Assembly: GCA_963678675.1 (NCBI GenBank)
Contig: OY783196.1
Coordinates: forward strand, 24,840,827-24,904,826
Length of the DNA: 64,000 nt
From: Xiphydria camelus
Taxonomy: Eukaryota; Arthropoda; Insecta; Hymenoptera; Xiphydriidae
Direction: 5' to 3'
Every line of letters starts with the position of its first letter. Position 1 is the first letter of the stretch. The notes under the pieces were generated by a model. That model had not been told where the DNA came from and ran no database searches. It worked only from the letters and a program-made list of their open reading frames with translations. Below are positions 43,540 through 55,072 of this stretch, piece by piece. The position numbers and the translations under genes are program-made.

Positions 43540-44215
43540 TTCGGAAAAGAATGTTTAACTATCCATGCAAATACGTTATATGTTCATAAATATTCAGTAG
43601 AAAATTGGTTTTTCTATTTTTGAAAACATTATTCAATGTCGAAGTGCAATCACAAATGCTTAATTTCAAACGCCGCTGTAGACGCGTTAAGATTGATCGA
43701 ACGCATGGTGCGTCACTGCTTTCTGTCGTGCGGTTGTATCGTCCAATCGCGGTTTTGGGAGACTAACCTAGTCTTGTCGTAATGCCGTAATCGCAAGAAG
43801 ACAGCAGACTCTCTACCTATTTGCTAAATTCAGACCAATACCGTTCAAAGAGATGAAAGGGCTCCCTCGGTCATATAAACAACTTAGAACTAGTTTTCTT
43901 CGTATCTGCACGATTTCTTATCGATTAAAGCCTTCACTTTCACGCATAGTCTTTCAGGGATACCTATATTATAATGGGATTTTAATATGAGTAACAAAAA
44001 TTGCCATTACCTGAAACCAATACAATTTTTATATAAGGCACTGATGAGCACGTGCTACATCACTTCCTTTCTGTATTCCGTTTAAATTTGCGATTGTTAA
44101 TTTGTTAATAACTATAGAAAGAATGACTTATGAGCAAAATTCTCTTACAGAAATACCAATCTAGACCGAACTATTTTTCTATAAGAACAACAATTTTCAT
44201 GTCTCAGCCCCATTT
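43540..44215 (+). repeat. Dispersed repeat, copy 2 without insertions
   Basis: It aligns to 17445-19113 along its whole length but lacks all three insertions of that copy, so it serves as the empty-site reference. Landmarks are TTTGCTAAATTCAGACC, ACGATTTCTTATCGATTAAA and TCTTACAGAAATACCAATCT. No open frame or terminal repeats are seen, and the family is unknown. Confidence 0.85.
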
Positions 44216-44447
44216 ATCGATCGAAACATGCTATAGTCGGTTACTTTTTAGTGACTTGGTCACTTTTTTTCAACGAGTCACTTTATTTCACTTCTTTCAT
44301 CAAAAGTCGCTTTTACATCTTAATTTTGACATGTTTACTTTTCATTTATGATTTTAAAAGTTACATAATAGCTAAAATTCTGTATAACTGTTGAAAAAGT
44401 AATTTTTTTTCGTATGCATTGTTGTCGCAATTTTACAGTGCTATGTA

Positions 44448-44527
44448 TTGGGTTGTCCGGAAAGTTCGTGCCGCTTTTTAAGAAAAATTCAAATCGAAGT
44501 TCGGCACGAACTTTCCGGACAACCCAA
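44448..44527. mobile_element. 80-bp mariner-type terminal-repeat-only element
   Basis: TTGGGTTGTCCGGAAAGTTC and GAACTTTCCGGACAACCCAA are perfect inverted repeats flanked by TA on each side (44446-44447, 44528-44529). The terminal text is of the kind found at mariner ends. Only about 22 bases separate the arms, so no transposase is present. It differs from the mariner at 1700-2603. Confidence 0.85.
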
Positions 44528-44541
44528 TACATTTATGTATA

Positions 44542-44759
44542 CCTGCACTCAATGATTCTGATCGACCCACTTTGGGTGATGGTAGTTCAATTGAGTGAAC
44601 CGTAGTTGAACGGTAGGAGCGAATCTTCTTGTTTTGCCATGAAGCACCAATCAAATTAACCCTTCATGCCAAAACACTACACTCGAATCTTTTAGTTACG
44701 GTCGATTCGATTGAAGTACTATCACCCAAAGCGGGTCAATCAGAATGATTGACCGCAGG
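44542..44759. mobile_element. TA-flanked palindromic element, copy 2 of 2
   Basis: It begins CCTGCACTCAATGATTCTGA and ends TCAGAATGATTGACCGCAGG with TA on both sides. The interior (TGTTTTGCCATGAAGCACCA) matches 3471-3697. It lies only about 15 bp from the 80-bp mariner-type element. Confidence 0.85.
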
Positions 44760-46967
44760 TATGCATCCAAATGGCAGTCCCTAGTTGATAGCGGTTGATG
44801 TTCATATACCTACCTATATGTATGCGTGCGACCAAGTGCTTTATATATTTTATAAAAAATGTAACTTTCCATTTAACGTATAATGGTCATCAAATAGCGT
44901 AACAATTAGTCATTAAAATACCGGGATAAAAGTAAATAGGTATAATATGATTAACCTTTCTTTTAAATAGAATTCTGAAATCATAAACATAAAATTGTGA
45001 TACTTATTTATTCTTTGAAATTTAGTTAAATTTAAATCTAAAAAATGAATTTTCTTGTAACTCGAAAATAAATGTTATTTTGGTCACTTTTTTGTGCTCG
45101 TGAGGTCACTGTTTCCTCTATTTTAGAGTTCATATACTACTTTCAGTCGTGTATAGTTCGTCCAATAACATCTACATATTTCTACGCTCTAAACTTTCGC
45201 ACTTTTTCTTTCGTCTCACTTCCTCTCGTTGAAGCCGTATCTCTCTTCCTCTTCATCCGATTCTTTCGCGAGCATTATGCGCGCACGCGAATACGACGAA
45301 AGAGTAAGATAGCGCGCGGGTGGGCGGGGCACGTGCGTTTCGGATCCGAGAACGAAAAGTGGCTCTCTCCCTCTATTCGCCTGGCCGTCTAAACTCGACC
45401 CTGCCGCGCGCAGCGGCGGCTATAGCCTACATAACGCATAACGCGCATCGACCGTACGTAACCGAGTTAAATGGGTTAATATGCACATCCGTATCGTAGC
45501 TTACATGACTCCACCGATGTTGGCCTAATTGCATGCGGTCCGCCGTCGACGCCGTCGTCGACGACGGCTATCTACTCGGTGTTCCGTAATTGAGGTATAG
45601 CGCTCGAGGTGTCGCGCGCCGCGGGGGCTGCAGCCAACGACGACGGTAAAAGACCGCGCGCGCGCGCGCTGGACGAGTTCGCGGCAAAATGCATTTCCCT
45701 TTCGACCTTCGTATACCTACGTCCACCCGCGCGAAGTAGGTACACACCTATACGGCGTGTGTAGCTCGAATCGCGGGGGAACGAACGAAAGTGAGACCTG
45801 TTTCGGCGACGGCAAGAAGCGAAAAGTAGTCCATGGCCCGCAATCTCCCTCTCCCTCCCACCCTCACCGTACTGTCCCCCTGTCGAGTTATCTAACACTT
45901 TCACCGAGTAGCAAACGCCGTCGATTTGTCAGCGGAATCGGCGGAGTCAATTTCTGCCTGTACTTCAACCTGCCCTGGGCTTGGCACCGCTTGGTACCGC
46001 GCCCGTGTAGATACATAATACCCCGTGACCGACGATCGGCCCGCGACGCGGCGATTCGCCACTGTGCGCCGCGATCGCTTCTCTTCGTTTTCCCGCGCGG
46101 GGATCCGAGAAACGCGGCGCGTCCGCGCGCAATTGTTTTCGTGCGGATACAAGAGTCGTCACCGGGAAGTAGCTTTCGCCGAAATGCAAAAGCGGGGCGA
46201 GTCATCCGTATCGAACGATCGAGGCTTAACCTCGATCAGGCGCCGTTGTCGTGCTCTGCAGTGGAATATCGGATCTCGAGGAAAGTTAAATCGGAAAATT
46301 CAATAGGTCGATGTGCTGCCGAATGTTTCGTTTTCGTTTTTCTTTTAGCGGACAGCTCGACGCTATTTGCGACGTACGTGATAATAATATTTCTGAATTG
46401 TAAATAAGAAGGATTTCTGTTGTTGTTGGTTCCTATAATTTATTGTTCCAATTGCAATTGCGAATGGGCGAATATTCCGTTCAATTTACGAGTTTCGTTA
46501 GGAGAACCACTGCTCTTATCGTTGCATTCCTATCACGATTCCATTGTAAAGTAGATACAAGCACGCGGTATTCTGGATTAGATGCGATCGAATTCTTTAT
46601 CAATTCACATAAAAGATATTATATGTTTAAAATGAGATAGGTGCAGTGCAAGAAGATATAAATTATCCGAAGGTTATTGTTACATCTCGCTAAATATTTT
46701 GTTTTCGAGTTTATTTCACACTCCTACCAGAGACGTCCGCGTAATCGTTTATATAAACATTCCATCGAGTCTTTCCGTTAAACGTCGTTTACAATCGATG
46801 TGCAACATTTGTGTCAGAAACTGTATGTTGCGCATTTGACATTATTCGGAAACGTAAACGTCCCATGTGCAATGATGATCAACTTTACAAGAATTTGTGG
46901 TATTGTATTTCTTTGAACTGTTATTAAACAAATCTGTGTTAATCCTCGGTCACGCTGGAGAATATTA
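44760..46967. other. AT-rich then CpG-rich DNA, no gene seen
   Basis: About 45240-46350 is CpG-rich, with open frames up to 216 codons on the plus strand and overlapping frames on the minus strand. None has a splice-bounded coding pattern. The remaining parts are AT-rich. Confidence 0.4.
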
Positions 46968-47270
46968 CACGGAGAAACAATTTTTGTTGTTTCAACCAAA
47001 TTGTTTGGGTTGAAAGTTAAATTACGTCAAACACCATAGTGTGTTTGGTCGGACTACACATAGTTGGAATAACTAAATTTGAGACGAGCAGTGGAAGTAT
47101 TATGTTAACTATGCTGATAAAAAAAATCGTATGATTCAACTAAATTTCAAGGTTACAGGCGTCCGACTAAATATACAGTTACTTGAATACATATCTAGTT
47201 GAAGCAGCCGAGTATCTAATTATTACCGCAACTAAATTTTAGTCACTCAAACTACATATTTGCTGAGATA
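46968..47270. mobile_element. Degenerate CACTGAGAAAA-type element
   Basis: It begins CACGGAGAAACAATTTTTG with repeated AACCAAATTG and AACTAAATTT units, and the right part has TTTGCTGAGATA. The AACTAAA/TTTAGTT units pair with each other along the element. TA precedes it. The right boundary is uncertain. Confidence 0.5.
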
Positions 47271-48548
47271 ACTGTATATTCGTTTGGCCGCCCGAGAGGT
47301 TGTAGATTGGAAATTTTTTGTTTCCAATGTAAAACAATATTTTCCTAGACTTTATCCGTTCTCTTTTCCTCGATGCCTCGCGCATATGCACGCGCGACTC
47401 TTCGTTGCCAGGCGGGTTTCACGGCGTCTGTGGTTTTATCAGCATCGCGCCGGCGCGCGTCGTCATTTTCACCGCGCACCGACCAAGGACGCGCGATATA
47501 CGATTTCGACCAACCTCACCTCTTCCGTCTCTCCAGACGTCTCACGGTTGTAACTCCCATTACGTAATTCGGGCAACCCGAGCGAACTTGGATTCGGGAA
47601 CGCGTGCGAGCGCACATCGGCGTGGCACGTAATCCGGGAGAGAGGAGATCGAGGAATTCGAGAAGTCCCTTTCCTTCCTTTCCGTGTAGTGGCGAGACGC
47701 GACAACGAGACGGAGCAACGTCTCGCCCGCCGCGAACGACCTGAGCTGCGCGTGCGCGCTCCTCGAGATCGGCGCAGCGCGCCAGTGCGCACGGAAGCGG
47801 TGCGAGTCGTTTCGGTACGAATGCGCGCGCGCGCGGGTACGTACATTACATCCCTCCGGAGAGAAGCCTTACCGGACGTTAATTGGTTCTCCAACGGTCG
47901 TAGTCTTGTCGTTCGTTAGTGCCACATCGCGAAGCAATTCGATGCAACTATCGTAAGGTTTCGTAGGTGGCCCGTGTATAAGTGCGAGCGCGCTACGTGT
48001 TACTCGTGTCGCGACGAGCTAAGCTCGCGCGCGTGCGCAAAGTTGTCGGCGGTATGCGCCGCACACGTAATATACACCGCGCGGCACTTACGTGCGTTGG
48101 TATGCGAGTACCTATGCGCGCGAGCACACGAGGTAACACGCCGACGCGTAACACGGCGCGACCTTCCATCGGAATTGCTGGAAACGGTCGCTCGTCGATA
48201 ATTGCTCCCGTAATCGAGCGAGGTCGCTTTACGGAAATACTCACGCTCTCGCTCAGCGTATATTTATACGCTAGTCTAGTTATTTATTTATACACGTCGG
48301 GGCGCACGGCCGCGGTGATTGTATCGAAGAAGGAAGGGTCGGTCGAGGTCGTCTTCCTCGGTCGCGCGCGGCTATTCAGCTGCGACGTCCTTTTCGCGTA
48401 TCGTGCGGGGAGATGGCGCACGCGATGCAGCGGATGCGCGATTAAGGATCCTGTTCTAGTTGGTGAAGGCGCCACGTTTTACATATGCTCCTGCATGCGG
48501 AGTCTCTCTGGATAATGAACATCGGGTGGTCTTAGTGAGAATTTAAAC
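47271..48548. other. CpG-rich block, no gene seen
   Basis: CpG-rich throughout, with Arg- and Ala-rich open frames to 177 codons. No convincing exon, repeat or motif cluster was found. Confidence 0.4.
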
Positions 48549-48846
48549 CCATTCTCATTTCCAAATAAAAATGATTTCACTGACGAATGATGGTGTTTCC
48601 GGTAAAGGAGATCATCAAATTGTTACACGCGTAGAGTCTGCTTTTCACTGGAAACTATATTGTATCCTAGTTGAGTAAATGATTTGTTCATTCTGGAGAG
48701 TGCTAGGGACTTTTTGCGAAACTATGTTTTCATTAAAGAAACATTTATTAACAAAACTAAGACCAGTCGTAACAATTTGAAGGTTTCCTTTATCGGAGAA
48801 ACCATGGTTCATCAGCGAAACATTCTTTATCTGTAAATGAGAATGG
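48549..48846. mobile_element. Inverted-repeat element, about 298 bp
   Basis: CCATTCTCATTTCCAAATAA and GGTAAAGGAGATCATCAAAT in the left arm pair with TTATCTGTAAATGAGAATGG and ATTTGAAGGTTTCCTTTATC in the right arm. Arms are about 85 bp with mismatches. There is no coding content. Confidence 0.78.
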
Positions 48847-49323
48847 ATCTAAAATGTAGGGAAAAACATGGCGGCTTCCCTAGTGAATCCATCTCAGATT
48901 GAATCCTTCTAAGTAGACCACGTCGGTCCGATCGCGATCGCGTCAACGGGTGAAAGAAGCGAAGAGGACTCGGCTGAATGCGCGATCGCTTCGATGATTT
49001 CGTCTTCCTGCGTTGAAGTGGCTTATTTCGTCTCGTAGTTATAACAGTTTTATTACCGTTCTGCTACTCGCGAGGAATAATTTTACAGTTTTTTTTTATT
49101 GGAAACCTTCTTAAGCACCTTTATTGAGATTAATTTCGATAGCTCGATAGATCTTAATCATCTGTCGGTTTATCTACTAGTTCATCTGCCCCAAGACCGA
49201 ATGTTTCTGCTTAAAGTTTCTGGATGAGACGCGTCGACACTTCAGGGACGAATTACGTGACGTGACGCGCCGAGAGAGTGGTGGCTTCACTGCGACTCAG
49301 CGCTCGCGTGTTTCTTCCGTTAG
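48847..49323. other. Short CpG-rich stretch ending in an acceptor-like site
   Basis: The end of the stretch reads CGTGTTTCTTCCGTTAG, a pyrimidine-rich run with a terminal AG that would serve as the splice acceptor of the next feature. Otherwise nothing is seen. Confidence 0.35.
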
Positions 49324-49454
49324 ATATCACTGATCAGTACATACCTATAGCGTTCCCGCAGACCACCGGTGGCGCGAGTAAGCCGATTGCACCGGCAATA
49401 AAGTTCGATGGCTACCTGACGATTGAAATATTGCAGGATATTAAAATTGCAATG
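49324..49454 (+). CDS. Candidate internal coding exon, unrecognised protein
   Basis: Bounded by the acceptor CTTCCGTTAG (AG at 49322-49323) and the donor ATG|GTAAGG (GT at 49455). The 131-bp exon reads ITDQYIPIAFPQTTGGASKP then IAPAIKFDGYLTIEILQDIK and IAM in the open frame, with two bases before the first full codon. The composition is protein-like, unlike the surrounding frames, and the frame remains open after the donor for another 17 codons. The phase matches the end of the exon candidate at 21274-21358. The protein family is not recognised. Confidence 0.42.
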
Positions 49455-50757
49455 GTAAGGGTTGTTAATGTCAAAACAACGGTATTATTGTTTATGCGGC
49501 AGTAGAATTGCTAGATTAGAAATGATATTGCGAACTGATATGGAGCAGCTGTAATTATTTCTGGAATAAGAATGGCGTAGGTAGCGTATAGCTTGGCAAT
49601 AAAATGATGTACTACAGGCTATAAAAAATTTTCAATATAATTTCTTTTTCGTTATGTTTCGTCGAGACGACGATTTTTTATTTTCCACGAAGAAATCCTT
49701 TTTTCCACAACCGCTCCATCGCGAGGAACTGAACTGTATGTCCTTGAAAGAGGGTCGATCTATCCCTCTAAATTCTCCGTCGGAAGATCCTTATAAAATC
49801 GCGTCTTTCTCGATTCGTCGAAACCCATTGGACCAATCGAAAGAACCAATTCACAATGGCGCTTAGGTCGCTGCGATCGAGAAGGAAACGGTCCAGGTGA
49901 CGGAGCCTGCAGCGAGATCTCCATCGCGTCTCGGTCTCATCCTCGCCGTCGTTTCCGCGAGCGACTCGAGCGTGGCAGGATCGCAAATCACCGGCGAGCA
50001 GCCGAGCGGCTCACAATCAGCCTCTCGGCTAGCATCTGTCGTTACTCGTTACTGTACCTACCTACTTCAGAGCGTACGCGTCTCAACCACATGTCCGAGC
50101 GCGAGTTGGAGCCTCGTGGCCGCGCCGATATCGTCGTCCGGCTCTATAGAGTTTCGCTACACCCGCGTCGAATCGGCAATGCGGTACAGGCTTTGCAAAT
50201 CCATCCGTAACTCGCCGCTTCGACACGTCGTCGATGTCGTTCCTTCGTTTGAAACTATAGGCGATGAACGAGATCCCGTGTATAGCCTAAAAGCGACCAC
50301 ACGTCCGGAACGAATCCGACGGGAGACCTTCGCGAAGTCTACAGGCCGGAAGAGATTGCGCGAAGAAAATGCTCGGATCGGAATGCGGTGTTGTAAATAT
50401 TCGCCGTATTAAGATGAATTTATAATATCGTGATCTATGTGCGCGATATCTTACATCATTGACGTTATTCAATTTAATCTTTGTTTAATGACATTGAGAC
50501 ACTTGTTATGAGGACAATTAATTATATATTATTAATATCTTTCATCGTCCGAAGAATGTAGGCGAAAGGCGATATTTGTTACGCTCGGCATGTGCAATAA
50601 TTAAATGAGTCATTCGATGCCAACATTGCATCAATCTTTCATTTGAATCAATAAATATTCAATGCTCTCCGAGCGATCCTCACGTCTACCGCATATGGCC
50701 ATTGATCGTATTCTGCAAAAATACTAATCACACATATTGCTTATAAGTAGAAGATAT
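49455..50757. other. Mixed and CpG-rich DNA, no further exon called
   Basis: A 70-codon frame at 49654-49866 (EDPYKIASFSIRRNPLDQSK) and a 171-codon frame at 49897-50412 were considered. Neither has good splice sites at both ends. About 49880-50400 is CpG-rich. Confidence 0.35.
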
Positions 50758-50843
50758 CGGGGCATGTTTACATAGGAAGTTGGCGCCTCGTTGCTATAGG
50801 AAGTAATAGAAATGAGGGGCCAACTTCCCGCATCAATTTGTCC
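50758..50843. repeat. GGCCAACTT hairpin, copy 7
   Basis: CGGGGCATGTTTACATAGGA then AGTTGGCGCCTCGTTGC pairs with AATGAGGGGCCAACTTCC then CGCATCAATTTGTCCC. The outer stem resembles that of copy 2 in sequence and length. Confidence 0.8.
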
Positions 50844-50910
50844 CATCTTGCTTGAGCCTCCAATGTTCACTGGTCAACTTTCCCATGAGAACATATATGA
50901 TGAGTAATTA

Positions 50911-51531
50911 GTGTGTTTCGATGAAGAAAATTTACTCGAGTCAATTAATACCACCTTATGTCATTAACCGGAAGTCCGAGGTTTTTTCAGACTGTGGTTA
51001 ATTAGGTCGTAGCACGAGGTATGGCCTTCGGCGAGCCTCGTCTCCTCACCATGCCTCGTGCTACGACCTAAACAAAGTCTCAAAAATCCGACGATTTCAG
51101 CCGAATGACATATACTATTTTTTCTCACGAATGCCCATTTCTCAAAACAAAACAAACAGAAGTATACACGGCTCATTTCACGTTGCGATTATCAGTTTGG
51201 AAAAAGGATCCACTTCGGACTAAGCAATCTTTTAACAGCCTGCGGACTCCCGCGGTCGGTGTCACGCGGGAAAAACGCCATCTTACGGTCTAAAAATAGG
51301 CTGGAAAAGGCCTCGAAATGGGCATGAGTGAGGAAAAAGTATTTTTGATTAGTCCTAAGAGCACATCAATTCGATTAGAATAAGTATCAATTGGACGTAT
51401 ACGTATAAATATTATTGAGTCAATTGAATATTATTCGGACCAAATCGATATTTATTTGAATCGAGAATAAATGAGCTCTTAGGGCCATCTAAAAACACCT
51501 TTATTTCGATTAAGTCCATTTTTTCTCAGTG
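50911..51531. mobile_element. Family A element, copy 4, interrupted
   Basis: AAAATTTACTCGAGTCAATT at the left and TCCTAAGAGCACATCAATTC, then CCATTTTTTCTCAGTG at the right, are family A text. Between about 50950 and 51335 lies foreign DNA containing a strong hairpin. No coding content is visible apart from short open frames. Confidence 0.65.
51003..51070. repeat. Hairpin TAGGTCGTAGCACGAGG
   Basis: TAGGTCGTAGCACGAGGTAT pairs with CATGCCTCGTGCTACGACCTA across about 30 bases, which themselves contain TCGGCGAGCCTCG. Outer text (TCAGACTGTG/AAAGTCTC) may extend the pairing to about 50970-51100. It lies inside the foreign DNA of the interrupted family A element. Confidence 0.75.
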
Positions 51532-53007
51532 TGTCGACATTACGCGCGACAAAACGGGTCTATCGCTGGTAGCAGCCGGAAAAGAAAAGAAAAAATGTCC
51601 TGTGTGTCATTGTTCCTTTGCGCGAGAAAACAAGAGAAGGAATAGCGTACATTATGGCTCGTAATATCTCAGTTGAATCTCGACGCGAACACACACCAGG
51701 TATATAGTACTTGTATCACGTAGGTACGTTCATCTAGTGCCAGATTGGCACTAGATCGTACATCGCCGATATGCTCTACGAGCCTCAGGGCTAGTGTTTC
51801 CGTAAGGGCATCGTGTATGTATAACTATATGGAACGTGTAATTTCGTAACGGAGAGCTCGAAAGGGCATCGGGTTTATGAAATTCGCCCGCGGTAGGACC
51901 AAGTTTCTGGAACTCACTTTTCACTTCCGTCACATGGAGACAGTGACTGGAGAGCGAGGAGACATAATTCTATAGGGACTTCTGACCGCCTAGATCTATA
52001 AGGCAAGGTTGCGTACAAATGCGAGTTAGGTACCTCGTATTTTGCGGAGTGCCATTCAATCCTAATTATCTTGTGAGGCTTTAGTTCTCTCAAAATAGTG
52101 AAATATATTTTCGTAGGTTACGTTTCGATCTACAAAAAGGTTTGTAAGACTACGGGTCAAAAGTTCATAATTAACGAGACAATTATCCGCCAAAATGATC
52201 ATTTTAAAACTCGACATCATCCGATAAATCTGGTATTTCAAAATATACCAATAAATGTATATGCGATATATATGTAATATCAATGTCGTTGATATTTATC
52301 AGTATATTTTGTATGTAATTAGGTATGTGAGAAATGTTGAAGAACTGTAATAATATATATTATACAATTTCCGAAAAATATACACTCATTTGTCAATGGC
52401 TATACGATAGATGTCAGTATGACCGATATCTTTAGGTATGGTTAGGCTGTTGAGCCATTCTCATCTAACTGTCGCTGAGCTAGTTCCTGCAGCAAGCTAG
52501 TATATTATTAGTATTTATGTTGTTTTACAATAGCGCGCGCGCGTTATATCTATCTGCATTTTTCCTCGCTATTTAGCGCGAATCCTCTTATTTCATTTCT
52601 CACTCGTTCTTGGTAACGCACTATCTGTTTTGGGCTCGCGTTTGACCGTTATTGTAACTATCACAAGTAGAGTGTTGTACCTGAACTCACAAGAAACAAG
52701 GTTTAGAGCTGCTACGCAATGAAACCGGAACCGTGGGACTTGAGAGTATATGATTTAGATACGCTGTACACAATTTCTGGAGCAATCGGAACATTTAGAT
52801 AAAGACGGAAGTCTCTGTCGCAATAGTCGTGGCTTTCCGTATTCCGCTTTACATTTACATCTACGCACCTTAGCGGATTATTATCATTGTACGCTCTCTT
52901 TTACGCGCCCTGCAGGAATTCACTGCTTCTAGTATTTTACACGAGACCCTCAATTCTGATCTATAGGCATATATACGCTGCGATGAAACGTTTTAGACTA
53001 AAATATA
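51532..53007. other. Mixed DNA, nothing supportable
   Basis: It has alternating moderate GC and AT composition, a TA-rich microsatellite-like part near 52250-52380, and the palindrome AGTGCCAGATTGGCACT at 51736. No gene was seen. Confidence 0.35.
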
Positions 53008-53285
53008 CGCTAAGAAAAGAGATGTTTCCAAATATAGCAATTAATCCTAAAAGATATAGAGAAAGAATTACAGATGAGGGATTAAAAATGGTACGATTAT
53101 GAATTAAGTTAAATACCGTACTGTGTGTATCTAGGACTTATTATGTTGGATATGAACAAGTCGTATACATCAGCATAGCATGTAACACAATTTATAATGA
53201 TATCATTTCTATACTTAAATATATTTTTTATCTGGAGCTTCTTCTTCATATCTTTCTGGGATTGATTCCTATACCTATATGTATA
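53008..53285. mobile_element. Inverted-repeat element, copy 1 of 2
   Basis: AAATATAGCAATTAATCCTA and AAGATATAGAGAAAG in the left arm pair loosely with CATATCTTTCTGGGATTGAT in the right arm. TATGAATTAAGTTAAATACC is shared with 56135-56400. The frame ending near 53100 (KRFRLKYTLRKEMFPNIAIN) lies in this repeat and is not trusted. Confidence 0.6.
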
Positions 53286-54400
53286 CGTAAATTAAACGGT
53301 AAAGTATATTTGAAACCCAGCTACATATTATATCTACGCCCAGCCAGTCATACTTGAGATGTAAATTTCGTAGTACTTGGCATTATTATTCATATAATTG
53401 TGAATGATCAAATTATATTTCGGAAATGATAAATAAACACACATATTACTGTGCTTCAGTAAGTTAAATTTTTGCGTAAATTTGTTGTCAACATCAAATT
53501 TAGATTATGCCAAAAGATTTAAATTTGATGCATCATTTGACATTTACATTTGTAGCAAACCATTTCTATTAATTTGGCGTAAAAATTAAGAAATTTTAAA
53601 GCACCTTTAACTCGACGCATACTATGAATAAGGAGTGTCTGACTGGGCGTATAATAATATTACATACTTACATTGCGAGCGTTCGACGCAGTACATTTTC
53701 CGCTTTCCACATTCACGAGGAGGAGGAAACGCCTCAACGTACTTAAATCCACTTCGATCGCTCACTTACGAAACGAATCAGCCAAGCGACCGACCGAAGT
53801 TCAGGCCGGAAATGATCGCGAGGGAAAGGAGCGAACGAGTTGTTCCGAACGCTGTGCCACGACTCGAGTTATCACCGCGGATAGGGATAAGGACGAGGAC
53901 GCGAGGACCGACGCGCGAGTTAACTCCGGTCGGGAGGTAACTTAGCCGCGTTCCCACGCTCGCGGTGGAAGAAAGAGGGAAGAAAGGAGACGCGCGGTGC
54001 ATCGAGGTGAAGCGAGAAGAAGACGAGAGGTGGCCACCTCTCTTCCATCGTTGGAGCGATCCCGCTAGCCACCGGCGGACACGACATTGTGCGCCGCGTA
54101 GATACCTAGGGCTCTTCCAGGATTATATCTCCGCGTATAGCCGAGATTGGTATGCGATAGTGCGCGCGACTTGCGTCTAATTCCTTTGCCCGATACGGTA
54201 GGCGGGAACTGGAGCTGAAACCTGGAGTCCTCGTCGTGCAATGAGCTCGCGATGATTCCGTCGTTCGCTTTCGAATTAACCGCGATGAATTTGTTTCCAC
54301 TCCATTTCCCCGGTTGCTCGCTGGGGATATCTCTTTGACGACGATATATTTCATTCTCTTGTATCATTCGCGGAGAGAATAAGAGAATAAGTTTTATTTA
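53286..54400. other. AT-rich then CpG-rich DNA, no gene seen
   Basis: AAATTTAGATTATGCC and GGCATAATCTAAATTT-like pairing near 53500 is weak. About 53640-54350 is CpG-rich with open frames to 101 codons, none convincing. Confidence 0.35.
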
Positions 54401-54505
54401 GGGTAAAACGAAGTGTGCTGGCGCAAGATTTTGACTCCTGGCCCCGCGATAATAGACGATGGCAATGAGGGGCCGACTTCTTGCGACAATTCACTTCACT
54501 TTACT
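54401..54505. repeat. GGCCAACTT hairpin, copy 8
   Basis: The right arm GGCAATGAGGGGCCGACTTC is close to consensus. The left arm TTTTGACTCCTGGCCCC is rearranged. The outer stem GGGTAAAACGAAGTG and CACTTCACTTTAC is present, as in copy 6. It is the most diverged copy. Confidence 0.65.
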
Positions 54506-54604
54506 CGAATATATTTCAGAAAAAGAAAATTCGCATGCTGAAGAAAAGATTCGTTTTATTTAATTACCGTTGCGAGGGTAAACTGAGTAATTGAATAATT
54601 GAAT

Positions 54605-55072
54605 ATTCCGCTAAGAGCACAGTTAATTGATTCGGATGAATACCTATACCGAAGAAATAGTTTGTTAATAGTTAATAAATGTAATTTCAAATACACAGCG
54701 TAATAAGTATAATATTTCGTTGGGAAAAGAAAATATATATTAGTTATATATATAGGTATTAAAAATTCTATTTCATTGAAATGGTTGCTTCAAAGGATCT
54801 AATTGTGCCAATTAAATGTTGTAATGGTTAACGAATATTTACTTGATCCAATAAAATGTTTATTTCGCCATATTCGGACAAATATTAACTAATTACATAC
54901 TTATTAACTGCAAATAAACTGTTTCTTCGATGTATTAGATTTGTATACAAATACTGTTGGTCGAATCGAATAAAGTTTTAGTCGAATCAATATTCATTTG
55001 CATCAAATAAATATACTGTTAAGAATATTCAATTATTATACTTAATTGAAATAAACACGATTCTTCTCAGTG
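54605..55072. mobile_element. Family A element, copy 5, interrupted by family B
   Basis: CTAAGAGCACAGTTAATTGA at the left, and GTCGAATCAATATTCATTTG then CACGATTCTTCTCAGTG at the right, are family A text. A TA-flanked family B element (54649-54932) sits inside, so family B was active after this copy had landed. Confidence 0.7.
54649..54932. mobile_element. Family B element nested in family A copy
   Basis: It begins CCGAAGAAATAGTTTGTTAA and ends AAATAAACTGTTTCTTCGATG, with TA on both sides (54647-54648, 54933-54934). It is about 140 bp longer than the intact copy at 12087-12231 because of extra AT-rich text in the middle. Confidence 0.7.

Noticed and set aside
45757..46407. 216-codon plus-strand frame
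   Set aside because: Arg- and Ser-rich composition in a CpG-rich block, with overlapping frames on the other strand and no domain recognised.
52887..53102. 71-codon frame ending in a basic stretch
   Set aside because: Most of it lies inside an inverted-repeat element that has a second copy at 56.1 kb where the frame is not kept.
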